Shown piece after piece: positions 15,736-24,719 of a stretch of DNA of 64,000 nucleotides. This DNA comes from Sphingomonadales bacterium. Lineage in GTDB: Bacteria; Pseudomonadota; Alphaproteobacteria; Sphingomonadales; Sphingomonadaceae. The stretch is from the NCBI GenBank assembly GCA_016704425.1, contig JADJAC010000004.1, positions 222,983 through 286,982 on the forward strand, given 5' to 3'. Position numbers and translations under genes: made by a program. How positions within the stretch are numbered: the stretch's first letter is position 1; every line of letters starts with the position of its first letter. The notes beneath the pieces were generated by a model. The model was not told the DNA's origin. It saw only the letters and a list, made by a program, of their open reading frames with translations, and did not search any database.

Positions 15736-18120
15736 CTATCCGCGCAGCACTGCGCCCAGTTTTGCTGCCGCCGCGACCACGGCATCGCTGATCGCTGAAA
15801 GATCGGCCTCAGCGAACGTCTTTTCCTGCGGTTGCAGTGTCACTTCGATCGCCAGCGACAACTGCCCGTCGGGAACGCCCGGTCCGGCAAAGCGGTCGAA
15901 CAGGCGGGCTGCGGCAATGTTGACCTTGTCCGCTCCCCGGACGGCCCGGACAAGCGCGTCTGCCGTCAGGTCGGCCGGCACAAGGAAGGCGAAATCGCGC
16001 GTCAGGGCTTGCAATGCCGGAGGCCTGTAGTCCGATCTCATGAAACCGCTCGTCCGTTTGGCGGGAATCGCGTCGAGATAGGCTTCGGCGACCATCACCG
16101 GTCCGTCGAGGTCGAAGGCCCGTGCCGTGCCGGGATGCAGGGCGCCAAAGCTTGCGAGAATGGTCTTGGGCCCGAGGCGGAGCGTGCCGGATTGACCGGG
16201 GTGATAATGCTCCCCCGCTTCGCCAAGCACCTGGAGATTGGCAATCGGAGCGCCAGCCGCTTCCAGCAGGGCAAGGACCTCTGCCTTCGCGTCGAACGCG
16301 TCGAATTTCTGCGCCTTTCCACTGGCCCAGCCGCGCGGCGCCTTGTCGCCAGCGAGCACGACGCCCACTGTCGCGCGCTCCGCTTCGGCGAGATAGCGGC
16401 GGCCGATTTCGAACAGGCGGGCACTTGTCGCGCCGCGGTCCATGTTGCGCCGTGCCGCCGAAAGCAGTCCGGGAAGCAGCGACGTGCGCATGACTTTCAT
16501 GTCTTCGCTGATCGGATTGGCAAGGCTCCAGGCCCCGCCGCCAATGGCAGAAGCCTCCCTTTCCGACAGGAAGGACCAGGTGATGGCCTCGTTCAGCCCG
16601 CGTGCCGCCGCTGTCCGCCGCACCTTTCGTTCGATCATCTGTGCAGGCGTTGCCGTCGGCCGTGCCACGCCATCGGTGCGCGCCAATGGTGTCGATTTCA
16701 CCGCGTCGAGCCCAATGATGCGAACGACTTCCTCAACAAGATCGGCCGGGCCGTCGACATCACGACGCCATGACGGCACTTCGACCTGCCAATCCGAATT
16801 CACGGAAAATCCAAGGTTTTCAAGGATTTGCTTCTGTTCATCGGGTGCAACAGTGACTCCGCCAAGGCCCGTGCATAGCGCCGGATCATAGGCGACATGC
16901 CGTTTCCCCAGCGGAGGCTGGCCGGAACGCGCGATCGCGCTTGGGCTGCCGCCGCAATGGTCGAGCACCAGCTTCGTCGCGATCGCCAGACCGTCATCGA
17001 GAAACGCGGGATCGACGCCGCGTTCAAAACGCTGCCGGGCGTCGCTGGTCAGCGCCAGCTTCTGGCCGGTTCGGGCGATGTGCGCAGGATCGAAATAGGC
17101 GCATTCGATCAACACGTCGGTCGTGGTTGCCGAAACCCCCGAATGTTCGCCGCCCATGATGCCGCCAATGTCATGCACGATCTCGTCATCCGCGATCACG
17201 GTCATGCTCGCATCGAGCGTATAGGTCTTGCCGTTCAGCGCGAGCACCTGTTCGCCGTCCCGCGCCTTGCGGGCAACCAGAGCGCCCGAAAGCTTCGCGC
17301 GGTCATACACATGCAAGGGACGGCCCAGATCGACCGAGACAAAATTGGTGATGTCGACCAGCATCGAAATCGGCTTCTGGCCGATCGCCTTCAGCTTGTC
17401 GGCCATCCACTTCGGACTCGCTCCGTTGGTCACGCCGGAAACAGCCTGGGCAAAGAATGCCGGACAACCCTCGGTATCGTCCGTGCGCACGTCGGGCGCC
17501 GCGTCGGTGCCCGCAACCGGGGTCAGGGAGTCCATGCGATAGACGTCTGCCAGTGGTCTGAGCGTGCCGAGACCGGCGGCCGCCAGATCGCGCGCGATGC
17601 CCCGAACGCCCATGCAATCCTGCCGGTTCGGCGTGATCGCCACATCGATTACGGGATCGTCAAGCCCGGCCCATTCGGCAAAGCTCGTCCCGACCGGCGC
17701 GTCGGCGGCCAGTTCGATGATGCCATCATGATCGTCGCCAAGTTCAAGCTCGCGCGTCGAACACATCATGCCATTGGATTCAACGCCGCGGATGGCGGCG
17801 ACTTTCAGGACCATGCCATTGGCTGGCACGACAGCGCCCGGCGCGCCGAATACGCCAACAAGGCCCGCGCGCGCATTCGGGGCGCCGCACACCACCTGCA
17901 ACGGCCCGTCTCCTGCATCGACCGACAGCACCTGCAGCTTGTCCGCTTGCGGATGGGGTGCTGCGCTCAACACTCTTGCGATCCGGAAAGCCGCAAGTGA
18001 GGCGGCCGGATTTTCAACCGACTCGACTTCCAGCCCAATGCGCGTCAGCGTTTCGGCGACCAGCGTCACATCAGCGTCGGTGACGAGATGCTCTTTCAGC
18101 CAGGAAAGCGTGAATTTCAT
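15736..18120 (-). CDS. pheT: Phenylalanine-tRNA ligase beta subunit
   Basis: The 794-residue protein begins MKFTLSWLKEHL, has the N-terminal tRNA-binding OB domain (residues about 40-150, VVCGAPNARAG), B3/B4 and B5 domains (RRDVDGPADLVEEVVRIIG) and the C-terminal anticodon-binding domain ending near VTLQPQEKTFAEADL. The (alpha-beta)2 enzyme charges tRNA-Phe. The start at 18120 gives normal length and overlaps the pheS stop by four bases, so the two subunits are co-translated. Confidence 0.97.
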   Translation of the reverse strand: MKFTLSWLKEHLVTDADVTLVAETLTRIGLEVESVENPAASLAAFRIARVLSAAPHPQADKLQVLSVDAGDGPLQVVCGAPNARAGLVGVFGAPGAVVPANGMVLKVAAIRGVESNGMMCSTRELELGDDHDGIIELAADAPVGTSFAEWAGLDDPVIDVAITPNRQDCMGVRGIARDLAAAGLGTLRPLADVYRMDSLTPVAGTDAAPDVRTDDTEGCPAFFAQAVSGVTNGASPKWMADKLKAIGQKPISMLVDITNFVSVDLGRPLHVYDRAKLSGALVARKARDGEQVLALNGKTYTLDASMTVIADDEIVHDIGGIMGGEHSGVSATTTDVLIECAYFDPAHIARTGQKLALTSDARQRFERGVDPAFLDDGLAIATKLVLDHCGGSPSAIARSGQPPLGKRHVAYDPALCTGLGGVTVAPDEQKQILENLGFSVNSDWQVEVPSWRRDVDGPADLVEEVVRIIGLDAVKSTPLARTDGVARPTATPAQMIERKVRRTAAARGLNEAITWSFLSEREASAIGGGAWSLANPISEDMKVMRTSLLPGLLSAARRNMDRGATSARLFEIGRRYLAEAERATVGVVLAGDKAPRGWASGKAQKFDAFDAKAEVLALLEAAGAPIANLQVLGEAGEHYHPGQSGTLRLGPKTILASFGALHPGTARAFDLDGPVMVAEAYLDAIPAKRTSGFMRSDYRPPALQALTRDFAFLVPADLTADALVRAVRGADKVNIAAARLFDRFAGPGVPDGQLSLAIEVTLQPQEKTFAEADLSAISDAVVAAAAKLGAVLRG

Positions 18121-19178
18121 GCCCCGACTCCTCCGCTGAGCGTTGGGACGTCCAATGCCGAAAAGCCGTAGTGCCTGAGCCAGCGCAGATCGCCGTCGAA
18201 AAAGGCGCGCAAATCGTCCATTCCGTACTTGAGCATCGCAAGCCGGTCCACGCCGGTTCCAAAGGCGAATCCTTGCCAGATTTCCGGATCGAGCCCGCAA
18301 TTCGCGATCACACGCGGATGAACCATGCCGGAGCCCAGCACTTCCATCCATTTCTCGCTTCCGCCGATCACCCGCTTTCCGTTGATTTCGGAATAGCCGA
18401 CATCGACTTCGACCGAAGGTTCGGTGAAGGGGAAATAGCTTGGGCGCAACCGCAGCACGACATCGTCACGCTCGAAAAAGCCCTTGAGGAAGGTTTCAAG
18501 CGTCCATTTGAGATGGCCGAGATGAATGCCCTTGTCGATCACCAGTCCCTCGATCTGGTGGAACATTGGGGTGTGGGTTGCGTCACTGTCTGAACGATAG
18601 ACGCGGCCCGGCGCGATGATGCGAATGGGGGGCTCCTCATTCATCATCGTGCGGATCTGGACGGGCGATGTGTGTGTGCGCAGCAGCTTCCCGTCCGGGA
18701 AATAGAATGTGTCGTGCATGGCCCGCGCCGGATGCGTCTCGGGAATATTGAGTGCCGTGAAATTGTGCCAGTCGTCCTCGATTTCGGGGCCGGTCGCGAC
18801 CGCGAAGCCCATATCGGCGAAAATTTCGGCGAGTTCGTCCATCACCTGGCTGACGGGATGGACGGAGCCTTGCGGCGTTTCGGGTGCAGGAAGGCTCATG
18901 TCGAGCCGTTCGGTGGCGAGCCGTGCATTGAGTAGGGCGGCCTCGAGTGCCGCCTTTTTCTGGGAAATGGCACTGCTTACCGCTTCCCGCAGTCCATTGA
19001 TCAGCGGGCCCTTTTCCTGCCTCTCTTCCGGAGACATGGCGCCCAGCGTCTTGAGGAGCGCCGAAACGCTGCCCTGCTTGCCAAGTGCTGCTATGCGCAC
19101 GGTTTCAAGCGCATCGAGCGTATCGGCCGCTGCAATGGCTGCAAGAGTTTCGGATTCGAGTTTTGCCAGATCAGTCAT
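18117..19178 (-). CDS. pheS: Phenylalanine-tRNA ligase alpha subunit
   Basis: The 353-residue catalytic subunit has an N-terminal coiled coil (about 1-90), class II motif 2 around HTSPVQIRTM and motif 3 GFAFGTGVDRLAMLKYG. I start it at the ATG at 19178; the longer open frame runs into the rplT 3' end. It lies 79 bases after rplT, with a perfect hairpin in the gap, in the order rpmI-rplT-pheS-pheT. Confidence 0.97.
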   Translation of the reverse strand: MTDLAKLESETLAAIAAADTLDALETVRIAALGKQGSVSALLKTLGAMSPEERQEKGPLINGLREAVSSAISQKKAALEAALLNARLATERLDMSLPAPETPQGSVHPVSQVMDELAEIFADMGFAVATGPEIEDDWHNFTALNIPETHPARAMHDTFYFPDGKLLRTHTSPVQIRTMMNEEPPIRIIAPGRVYRSDSDATHTPMFHQIEGLVIDKGIHLGHLKWTLETFLKGFFERDDVVLRLRPSYFPFTEPSVEVDVGYSEINGKRVIGGSEKWMEVLGSGMVHPRVIANCGLDPEIWQGFAFGTGVDRLAMLKYGMDDLRAFFDGDLRWLRHYGFSALDVPTLSGGVGA

Positions 19179-19194
19179 CGTGTTCGCCCAATAA

Positions 19195-19235
19195 GCAAAT
19201 GGGCGCGAACGGCAATGCCGCCCACGCCCATTTGC
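19195..19235 (-). promoter_or_regulatory. Perfect 11-bp inverted repeat between rplT and pheS
   Basis: Arms GCAAATGGGCG (19195-19205) and CGCCCATTTGC (19225-19235) enclose a 19-base loop that can form further GC pairs. On the transcribed minus strand no T run follows, so it is not a standard terminator. It may be an attenuator, a processing site, or a partial terminator that separates the ribosomal and synthetase parts of the operon. Confidence 0.6.
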
Positions 19236-19257
19236 GCTTTTACGAAAGTGGAAGCTG

Positions 19258-19626
19258 TTAAGCTGCCTGTGCCGGCAGCGCCGCCTTCGCCTGCGCAATG
19301 ATGGTGCTAAACACTTCGCCTTCATGCATCGCGATATCGGCCAGGACCTTGCGGTCGAGCTCGACACCGGCGAGCTTAAGCCCGTGCATGAATTCGCTGT
19401 AGGTCAGGCCTTCGATGCGGACGGCCGCATTGATGCGCTGGATCCACAGGCCACGGAACGTCCGCTTCTTGGCCTTGCGGTCACGATAGGCATATTGCCC
19501 AGCCTTTTCGACGGCCTGGCGGGCAACGCGAATCGTGTTCTTGCGGCGGCCGCGATAGCCCTTTGCCTGTTCGAGGATGTTCTTGTGCTTGGCACGGGTG
19601 GTCGTGCCGCGTTTGATGCGAGCCAT
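19258..19626 (-). CDS. rplT: 50S ribosomal protein L20
   Basis: The 122-residue basic protein begins MARIKRGTTTRAKHK and contains FRGLWIQRINAAVR, both diagnostic for bL20. It binds 23S rRNA early in large-subunit assembly and represses its own operon in other bacteria. It is 12 bases downstream of rpmI. infC, which often leads this operon, is not in the window. Confidence 0.98.
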   Translation of the reverse strand: MARIKRGTTTRAKHKNILEQAKGYRGRRKNTIRVARQAVEKAGQYAYRDRKAKKRTFRGLWIQRINAAVRIEGLTYSEFMHGLKLAGVELDRKVLADIAMHEGEVFSTIIAQAKAALPAQAA

Positions 19627-19638
19627 TGTCCGGCCTCC

Positions 19639-19842
19639 TTATTTCAGGCCGTAGGGCGCCCACGCCTTGACCGTTGCCGTATCGGCATCGGACAGGACAG
19701 AGGTGCCGCGATTCTGGCGGATATACTTGCCATTGTGGCTGATGAGCCGGTGACGCTTGCCGGCAACGCCGTGCTTGAGCTTGCCGGTCGCGGTCAGCGT
19801 GAAGCGCTTCTTCACCCCGCTCTTGGTCTTCAGTTTGGGCAT
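19639..19842 (-). CDS. rpmI: 50S ribosomal protein L35
   Basis: This 67-residue basic protein (MPKLKTKSGVKKRF, then KRHRLISHNGKYIRQNRG) is bL35 at full length. It is the first gene of the rpmI-rplT-pheS-pheT operon. Its AAAGGAC-type ribosome binding site lies just upstream of the ATG. Confidence 0.98.
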   Translation of the reverse strand: MPKLKTKSGVKKRFTLTATGKLKHGVAGKRHRLISHNGKYIRQNRGTSVLSDADTATVKAWAPYGLK

Positions 19843-19934
19843 TTTCGTCCTTTCAAATTTCGACGATTCGCATCCCCCGTGGCAGCCCTTTCAGCCAGGC
19901 GGATCGCATTGCAATCGTGCGGAAGTGGGCGCCC

Positions 19935-20837
19935 CTAGCCGGAGTCTGGCCGGAATGCAAGCGTTTGGCGGCCTTCCTCGATGGTCAATCCTTCGGCATT
20001 GCCCTCGGCAATCAGCCGCATCAGCGTCTTGAAGACAGCCGTCAGCAATGGCCGCTCCATCGCGAAATAACGGGTCGGCGCCATGCCGATGAAATGCTTG
20101 AAATCGCGGATCATGTGGCTCTGGTCGGAATATTGCGGATCCAGGAAATGCGGCCATTCGCCAACCGACATGCCCTGCATCGAATGGAGCATCCGCAAGA
20201 AGCGTTCGCGCCGCATCAGCCTTTTGGGCGAAAAGCCGAAATGCTGTCGGGTCAGCCGGGCAAGCTGGGGCTGGGACAGGCCGGTTCGTGCCGAAAGTTC
20301 TGCCACTGTGGCACAATCCGGATCGGCAATCGCAAGCGAGACGGCCTCGATCCGCTCGGAAACTGGCCCTCTTTTCGTGCGGGACAATCGTTCCAGAAAG
20401 AAGGCGTCGGCTGCCGCAACGCGCCCTTCAAGGCTGTCCGCCGCCATCACTGCGTTGAAGAGCCGATCCCCATCGCTGCCCAAGATGTCGGACAGCGGAC
20501 GAATGGCATTTGCATAGCGGCTGGCCCGCGCATCGAGCAGCCGGTGCCAGCCCATCGGGAAAACGGGCACGCAAAAGACCATGCCGGCGCTCCCGCGCAC
20601 CCATTGGACATGGCTGGCCACGCCGTGGACGATCGCGCGATCTGCAAGCGGTGCGAGGTGCGCGCGCGATGGCCCGAATGCCCATTCCCCGCCATTGACC
20701 AGCCGGATATTTGTCCATTCCGGCCGCAACAGGTCTTCGACGATCCCTTCGCCCTCGATCGCGACATCCCAATAGGCAGGGATGAAGGGGCGAAGTTCTT
20801 CTGCAGGCTGAGCGAATGTGACAGACGCTTCAGCCAT
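19935..20837 (-). CDS. AraC-family transcriptional regulator
   Basis: The 300-residue protein has an N-terminal sensing domain without a recognised ligand motif and a C-terminal AraC double helix-turn-helix: the first helix pair around TVAELSARTGLSQPQLARL, the second around YSDQSHMIRDFKHFIGMAP, about residues 170-265. It is divergent from nagZ, about 135 bases away, so it may act on that promoter or on its own. The inducer and targets are unknown. Confidence 0.88.
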   Translation of the reverse strand: MAEASVTFAQPAEELRPFIPAYWDVAIEGEGIVEDLLRPEWTNIRLVNGGEWAFGPSRAHLAPLADRAIVHGVASHVQWVRGSAGMVFCVPVFPMGWHRLLDARASRYANAIRPLSDILGSDGDRLFNAVMAADSLEGRVAAADAFFLERLSRTKRGPVSERIEAVSLAIADPDCATVAELSARTGLSQPQLARLTRQHFGFSPKRLMRRERFLRMLHSMQGMSVGEWPHFLDPQYSDQSHMIRDFKHFIGMAPTRYFAMERPLLTAVFKTLMRLIAEGNAEGLTIEEGRQTLAFRPDSG

Positions 20838-20974
20838 GATTGCGCGACCGGGACTGTTTCATTCCCGCCCCCTGCTCATTTTCGGGAACTCGGGCAAGCC
20901 TGTTCCCGCGAGGATTCGAATCGGGCATCGCTTTCTGCTCCACAAGTCCGGTGCAGGTGGTTATTGAGCCTGTC

Positions 20975-21985
20975 ATGCTTGCATCGATCTTCGGCCTGTC
21001 GGGCCCTGCCCTAACGCCAGATGAGGCCGCCTTTTTCCGGGACGCCGATCCTGCGGGCTATATCCTGTTCAAGCGCAATATCGTGACCCGTGACCAGTTG
21101 CGGGCCCTGACGGATTCGCTCCGCGCGCTGCACGGTCGTGATGACCTGCCGATCCTGATCGATCAGGAAGGTGGCCGCGTCGCGCGGATGCAACCGCCGG
21201 AATGGCCAGCCTTTCCCTCGGGAGAAGCGTTCGACCGGCTTTATGCCCGTGCGCCGATGTCTGCCATCGAGGCAGCCCGGGTCAATGCCAAGGCGATTGC
21301 GCTGACGCTTTGCGAAGTCGGAATTACGGTCGATTGTCTGCCGCTGCTTGATGTCCGCGTGCCGGAAACCCACCCGGCAATCGGGGACCGCGCACTGGGG
21401 TCGGAGCCAATGCAGGTGGCAGCTCTCGGGCGTGCCGTGATAGAAGGACTGCGCGCTGGCGGCGTGGTCGGTGTCGTCAAGCATATGCCGGGGCAGGGGC
21501 GCGCAGTGGTCGACAGTCATCATGCCCTCCCGGTCGTCAGCGCAGACGATGCAACGCTTGCCGCTGACCTTGCCCCGTTCCAGCGCCTTGCCGATGCCCC
21601 CATGGGGATGACGGGGCACATCATCTTCGAAGCCTGGGATGCGGAGCGCTGTGCAACGCTTTCGCCCGTCGTGATCGGAGACATTATCCGCACGCGCATC
21701 GGCTTTGACGGCTTCCTGATGAGCGACGATCTGGACATGAAGGCGCTCAATGGTGCGATCGGCGATCTGGCAGCCGCGAGCGTTGCAGCCGGCTGCGACG
21801 CTGCGCTCAACTGCTGGGGCCGCATGGAGGAGATGGTGGCGATTGCAAATCAAGTCGGAACGCTGACCACCGAGGGCGAGGGCCGACTGGCGCGTGCAAT
21901 GGCGACGATTGGCCCCATGCCCGACATTGCCGAAATGCCAGCGCTTCTTGCCAAGCGCGACGCCTTGTTGCAGCTTGCGGCCTGA
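20975..21985 (+). CDS. nagZ: Beta-N-acetylhexosaminidase NagZ
   Basis: The 336-residue glycoside hydrolase family 3 protein has DQEGGRVARM, the family block KHMPGQGRAVVDSHHALP and the nucleophile region MSDDLDMKAL. It removes N-acetylglucosamine from anhydromuropeptides in the cytoplasm during peptidoglycan recycling. The conserved second histidine of the usual PGHG is Gln here, while the catalytic Asp-Ser-His is kept. I start at the ATG at 20975; the open frame continues upstream without family similarity. Its stop directly abuts scpA. Confidence 0.92.
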   Translation: MLASIFGLSGPALTPDEAAFFRDADPAGYILFKRNIVTRDQLRALTDSLRALHGRDDLPILIDQEGGRVARMQPPEWPAFPSGEAFDRLYARAPMSAIEAARVNAKAIALTLCEVGITVDCLPLLDVRVPETHPAIGDRALGSEPMQVAALGRAVIEGLRAGGVVGVVKHMPGQGRAVVDSHHALPVVSADDATLAADLAPFQRLADAPMGMTGHIIFEAWDAERCATLSPVVIGDIIRTRIGFDGFLMSDDLDMKALNGAIGDLAAASVAAGCDAALNCWGRMEEMVAIANQVGTLTTEGEGRLARAMATIGPMPDIAEMPALLAKRDALLQLAA

Positions 21986-22747
21986 ATGGGAGAACAGCTG
22001 ATCATTGAGGAATTTGCGACACCCGCCGATGGTGAGCCGTTCCTGCTTGAGCTGGGAAGCTGGGAAGGGCCACTCGATCTGCTGCTTGCCCTTGCGCGGA
22101 GCCAGAAGGTCGACTTGCGGGAAATCTCGATCCTGGCGCTCGTTGAGCAATATCTGGATTTCATTGCCAATGCGAAGGCGCTGAAACTCGAAATTGCAGC
22201 GGACTATCTCGTGATGGCGGCCTGGCTGGCTTATCTCAAATCCTGCCTGCTTCTCCCGCGTGAGCCGCATGTCGATCCGAGCCCGGAAGAACTGGCCCTG
22301 CGCCTCCAGCTGCGGCTGGAGCGGCTGAACGCGATGCGCGAGGCGGGCGCTCGGCTGATGGGGCGTGATCGTCTGGGGCGCGATGTCTTTGCACGGGGCC
22401 TGCCCGATGGGCTGCGCGTCATCCGCAAGGCGAAATGGGATGCGCAAATTTTCGATCTCATCCAGGCCTATGGTCATGTGAAGGCACGCGCGATGCCGGC
22501 CTTTCACATTGTCGCCCGGCGTCGTGTCATGACGCTTGAAGATGCGATCGAACGCGTGGCCCGACTGGTTGGGGTCGCAATCGACTGGATGGAGATCGGG
22601 CACTTCCTGCCCGAAACCGACGATCCGGTATTCCGGCGCTCCGCACTTGCGTCGAGCTTTGTCGCGACCCTCGAGCTGGCAAGGCAGGGCAGGCTTGAAC
22701 TGGCACAGGAAGAGGCCTTTGCCCCGTTGATGGTGAGAGCCGCATGA
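21986..22747 (+). CDS. scpA: Segregation and condensation protein A
   Basis: The 253-residue protein has the ScpA N-terminal signature WEGPLDLLLALARSQKVDL and ISILALVEQYLDF, a central helical part, and a C-terminal winged-helix block. It is the kleisin that links the SMC heads, with ScpB. Its ATG follows the nagZ stop codon directly and its end overlaps scpB by four bases. Confidence 0.95.
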   Translation: MGEQLIIEEFATPADGEPFLLELGSWEGPLDLLLALARSQKVDLREISILALVEQYLDFIANAKALKLEIAADYLVMAAWLAYLKSCLLLPREPHVDPSPEELALRLQLRLERLNAMREAGARLMGRDRLGRDVFARGLPDGLRVIRKAKWDAQIFDLIQAYGHVKARAMPAFHIVARRRVMTLEDAIERVARLVGVAIDWMEIGHFLPETDDPVFRRSALASSFVATLELARQGRLELAQEEAFAPLMVRAA

Positions 22748-23349
22748 TCGATCCTGCCGAAGACCTGTCCCGGGCCGTCGAAGCCACGCTGTTCGCGGCC
22801 AGCGAACCGATGACGGTGTCCGAAATTGCCGCCTATGTGGGGATCGACGCCGATGTGAAGGGCGCGCTCAGCGATCTGGCGATGCGCTATGAGGGTCGCG
22901 GCATCAATCTGGTCGAACGCGGCGGGCGCTGGCTATTTCAGACTGCGCCCGATCTTGCCCATATCCTGCGCCGCGAACGCGAGGAAGCGCGCAAGCTTTC
23001 TCGCGCAGGGATCGAGACGCTGGCGATCATTGCCTATCATGAGCCGGTGAGCCGCGCCGAGATCGAGGCCATTCGCGGGGTCCAGATTTCGAAAGGCACC
23101 CTCGACGTCCTCATGGAAGCCGGCTGGGTCAGGCCAGCGGGGAGGCGGGACGTCCCCGGTCGGCCGCTCACCTATGCAACGACACCGGGATTCCTGGCTC
23201 ATTTCGGGTTGGAAAGCCGTCGCGACCTGCCGGGAATCGAGGATCTGAAGGCTGCCGGGCTGCTTGATCCGGTCGATCTGGCGTTCGATGCGCTCGAAAT
23301 GCAGGGCAGAGATGCTGAGCAACTGGAAACTGTCGACGAGAGCGACTAA
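22744..23349 (+). CDS. scpB: Segregation and condensation protein B
   Basis: The 201-residue protein consists of two winged-helix domains, with the ScpB blocks AVEATLFAASEPMTV and ETLAIIAYHEPVSRAEIEAIRG. It dimerises and binds ScpA in the SMC condensin complex. Its ATG overlaps the scpA stop codon (ATGA). The smc gene is not in the window. Confidence 0.95.
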   Translation: MIDPAEDLSRAVEATLFAASEPMTVSEIAAYVGIDADVKGALSDLAMRYEGRGINLVERGGRWLFQTAPDLAHILRREREEARKLSRAGIETLAIIAYHEPVSRAEIEAIRGVQISKGTLDVLMEAGWVRPAGRRDVPGRPLTYATTPGFLAHFGLESRRDLPGIEDLKAAGLLDPVDLAFDALEMQGRDAEQLETVDESD

Positions 23350-23429
23350 ATAGACGCATATGCATCCAATGCCGGAAGCATCCGGTAACACCCATGCGCG
23401 CCAGCCATGGCCGCTCAAGGAGAATAATC

Positions 23430-23654
23430 ATGGGCCTCAGTCTTCCGCATATTCTTTTGCTGGCACTGGTCGTGCTGCTGCTTTTCGGCGGCGGTCGTGT
23501 GTCAGGTCTCATGGGTGACGTCGCCAAGGGCATCAAGAGCTTCAAGAAGGGGCTTGCCGACGACGACGAGGCCCAGAAGCCTGCGGCCAAGATCGAGGCG
23601 CAGTCAACTCCGACCGTGATCGAGGCCGAAAAGCAGACCGACAAGCAGGCCTGA
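23430..23654 (+). CDS. tatA: Sec-independent translocase subunit TatA
   Basis: The 74-residue protein has one N-terminal membrane helix (LPHILLLALVVLLLFGGG) followed by the amphipathic helix GDVAKGIKSFKKGL and an acidic, unstructured tail, the TatA plan. A strong ribosome binding site (AAGGAG) lies eight bases before the ATG. TatA forms the pore for folded proteins that carry twin-arginine signals. tatB and tatC follow. Confidence 0.95.
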   Translation: MGLSLPHILLLALVVLLLFGGGRVSGLMGDVAKGIKSFKKGLADDDEAQKPAAKIEAQSTPTVIEAEKQTDKQA

Positions 23655-23664
23655 ACCGCATACC

Positions 23665-23958
23665 ATGTTCGATGTCGCGCCCACCGAATTGATGCTGGTG
23701 GCCATTGTCGCGCTGGTCGTGATTGGCCCCAAGGATCTTCCGCGCGTCCTGCGAATGGTCGGGCAATGGGTCGGCAAGGCAAGGCGCGTGGCGGGGCAAT
23801 TCCGATCCGGCTTCGATGAGATGATCCGCGAAAGCGAGCTCGCTGAGATGGAAAAGAAATGGGCTGAGGAAAACGCCCGCATCATGGCCGAGCATCCGGT
23901 TGCTCCACCGCCTGAACCACCCGCGCCGGAACCGGCTGCAGAAGGCGCCAAGCCTTGA
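23665..23958 (+). CDS. tatB: Sec-independent translocase subunit TatB
   Basis: The 97-residue protein has the TatB start MFDVAPTELMLVAIVALVV, then IGPKDLPRVLRMVGQWVG, an amphipathic helix and a proline-rich tail. TatB and TatC form the substrate receptor. It is 10 bases after tatA and overlaps the tatC start. Confidence 0.95.
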   Translation: MFDVAPTELMLVAIVALVVIGPKDLPRVLRMVGQWVGKARRVAGQFRSGFDEMIRESELAEMEKKWAEENARIMAEHPVAPPPEPPAPEPAAEGAKP

Positions 23959-24719
23959 AGGACATCGATGAAACCAAGGCGCCGCTGCTCGATCACCTGA
24001 TCGAATTGCGGCGGCGGCTGCTTTGGAGTTTCGCGGCGTTCGGAGTAGCCTTTTTGGGCTGCCTTTATGTTGCGCGGCCGATCTTTGCCTTTCTCGTCCA
24101 GCCGCTCCTCAGGGCGGGGCAGGGCAAGATCATCTATACCGATATTTTTGAGGCCTTCTTCGTGGAACTGAAGGTCGCGCTGTTTGCGGCCTTGATGATC
24201 GCCTTTCCTGTCATGGCAACCCAGCTCTGGCGGTTCATTGCGCCGGGTCTTTACGCGAAGGAAAAAAGGGCATTCCTGCCCTTTCTGCTGATGACGCCGA
24301 TCCTCTTCGCGGGGGGTGCGGCGATGGCCTATTATGTCGCGATGCCAATCGCTCTGACCTATTTGCTTGGCTATAGCGGCGACGTCGGGGGCATCCAGCA
24401 GGAAGCGCTGCCTGGCGTCGGCAACTATCTGAATTTCGTCACGAAATTCATTCTCGGCTTTGGCCTGGCGTTTCTCCTGCCGGTCCTTTTGATGCTGTTG
24501 GAGCGCGCCGGGATTGTGACGCGGGATCAGCTGAAAAAAGGCCGTCGTTACGCCATCGTCGCCATCGTTGCGGTGGCGGCGGTGCTGACTCCACCGGATA
24601 TTCTGTCGCAGATCCTGCTCGCGGTGCCGCTCTACCTGCTCTACGAATTCGCCATCATCGCCATTTGGTTTACCCAGCGCCGTCGCGCCACCGAAGCCGC
24701 AGAAGCACTGGCCGAATGA
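23955..24719 (+). CDS. tatC: Sec-independent translocase subunit TatC
   Basis: The 254-residue membrane protein has six predicted helices and the TatC signatures LLDHLIELRRRLLWS and FYVELK-like AFFVELKVALFAAL. It recognises twin-arginine signal peptides. The only fitting start is a TTG at 23955 that overlaps the tatB stop codon. Its own stop overlaps the glnE ATG by three bases. Confidence 0.95.
   Translation: MKDIDETKAPLLDHLIELRRRLLWSFAAFGVAFLGCLYVARPIFAFLVQPLLRAGQGKIIYTDIFEAFFVELKVALFAALMIAFPVMATQLWRFIAPGLYAKEKRAFLPFLLMTPILFAGGAAMAYYVAMPIALTYLLGYSGDVGGIQQEALPGVGNYLNFVTKFILGFGLAFLLPVLLMLLERAGIVTRDQLKKGRRYAIVAIVAVAAVLTPPDILSQILLAVPLYLLYEFAIIAIWFTQRRRATEAAEALAE

Noticed and set aside
15832..18000. 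Long plus-strand frames opposite pheT
   Set aside because: They are antisense to a well-conserved synthetase subunit.
21011..22603. 530-codon minus-strand frame across nagZ and scpA
   Set aside because: It spans the junction of two recognised genes on the other strand and has no domain.
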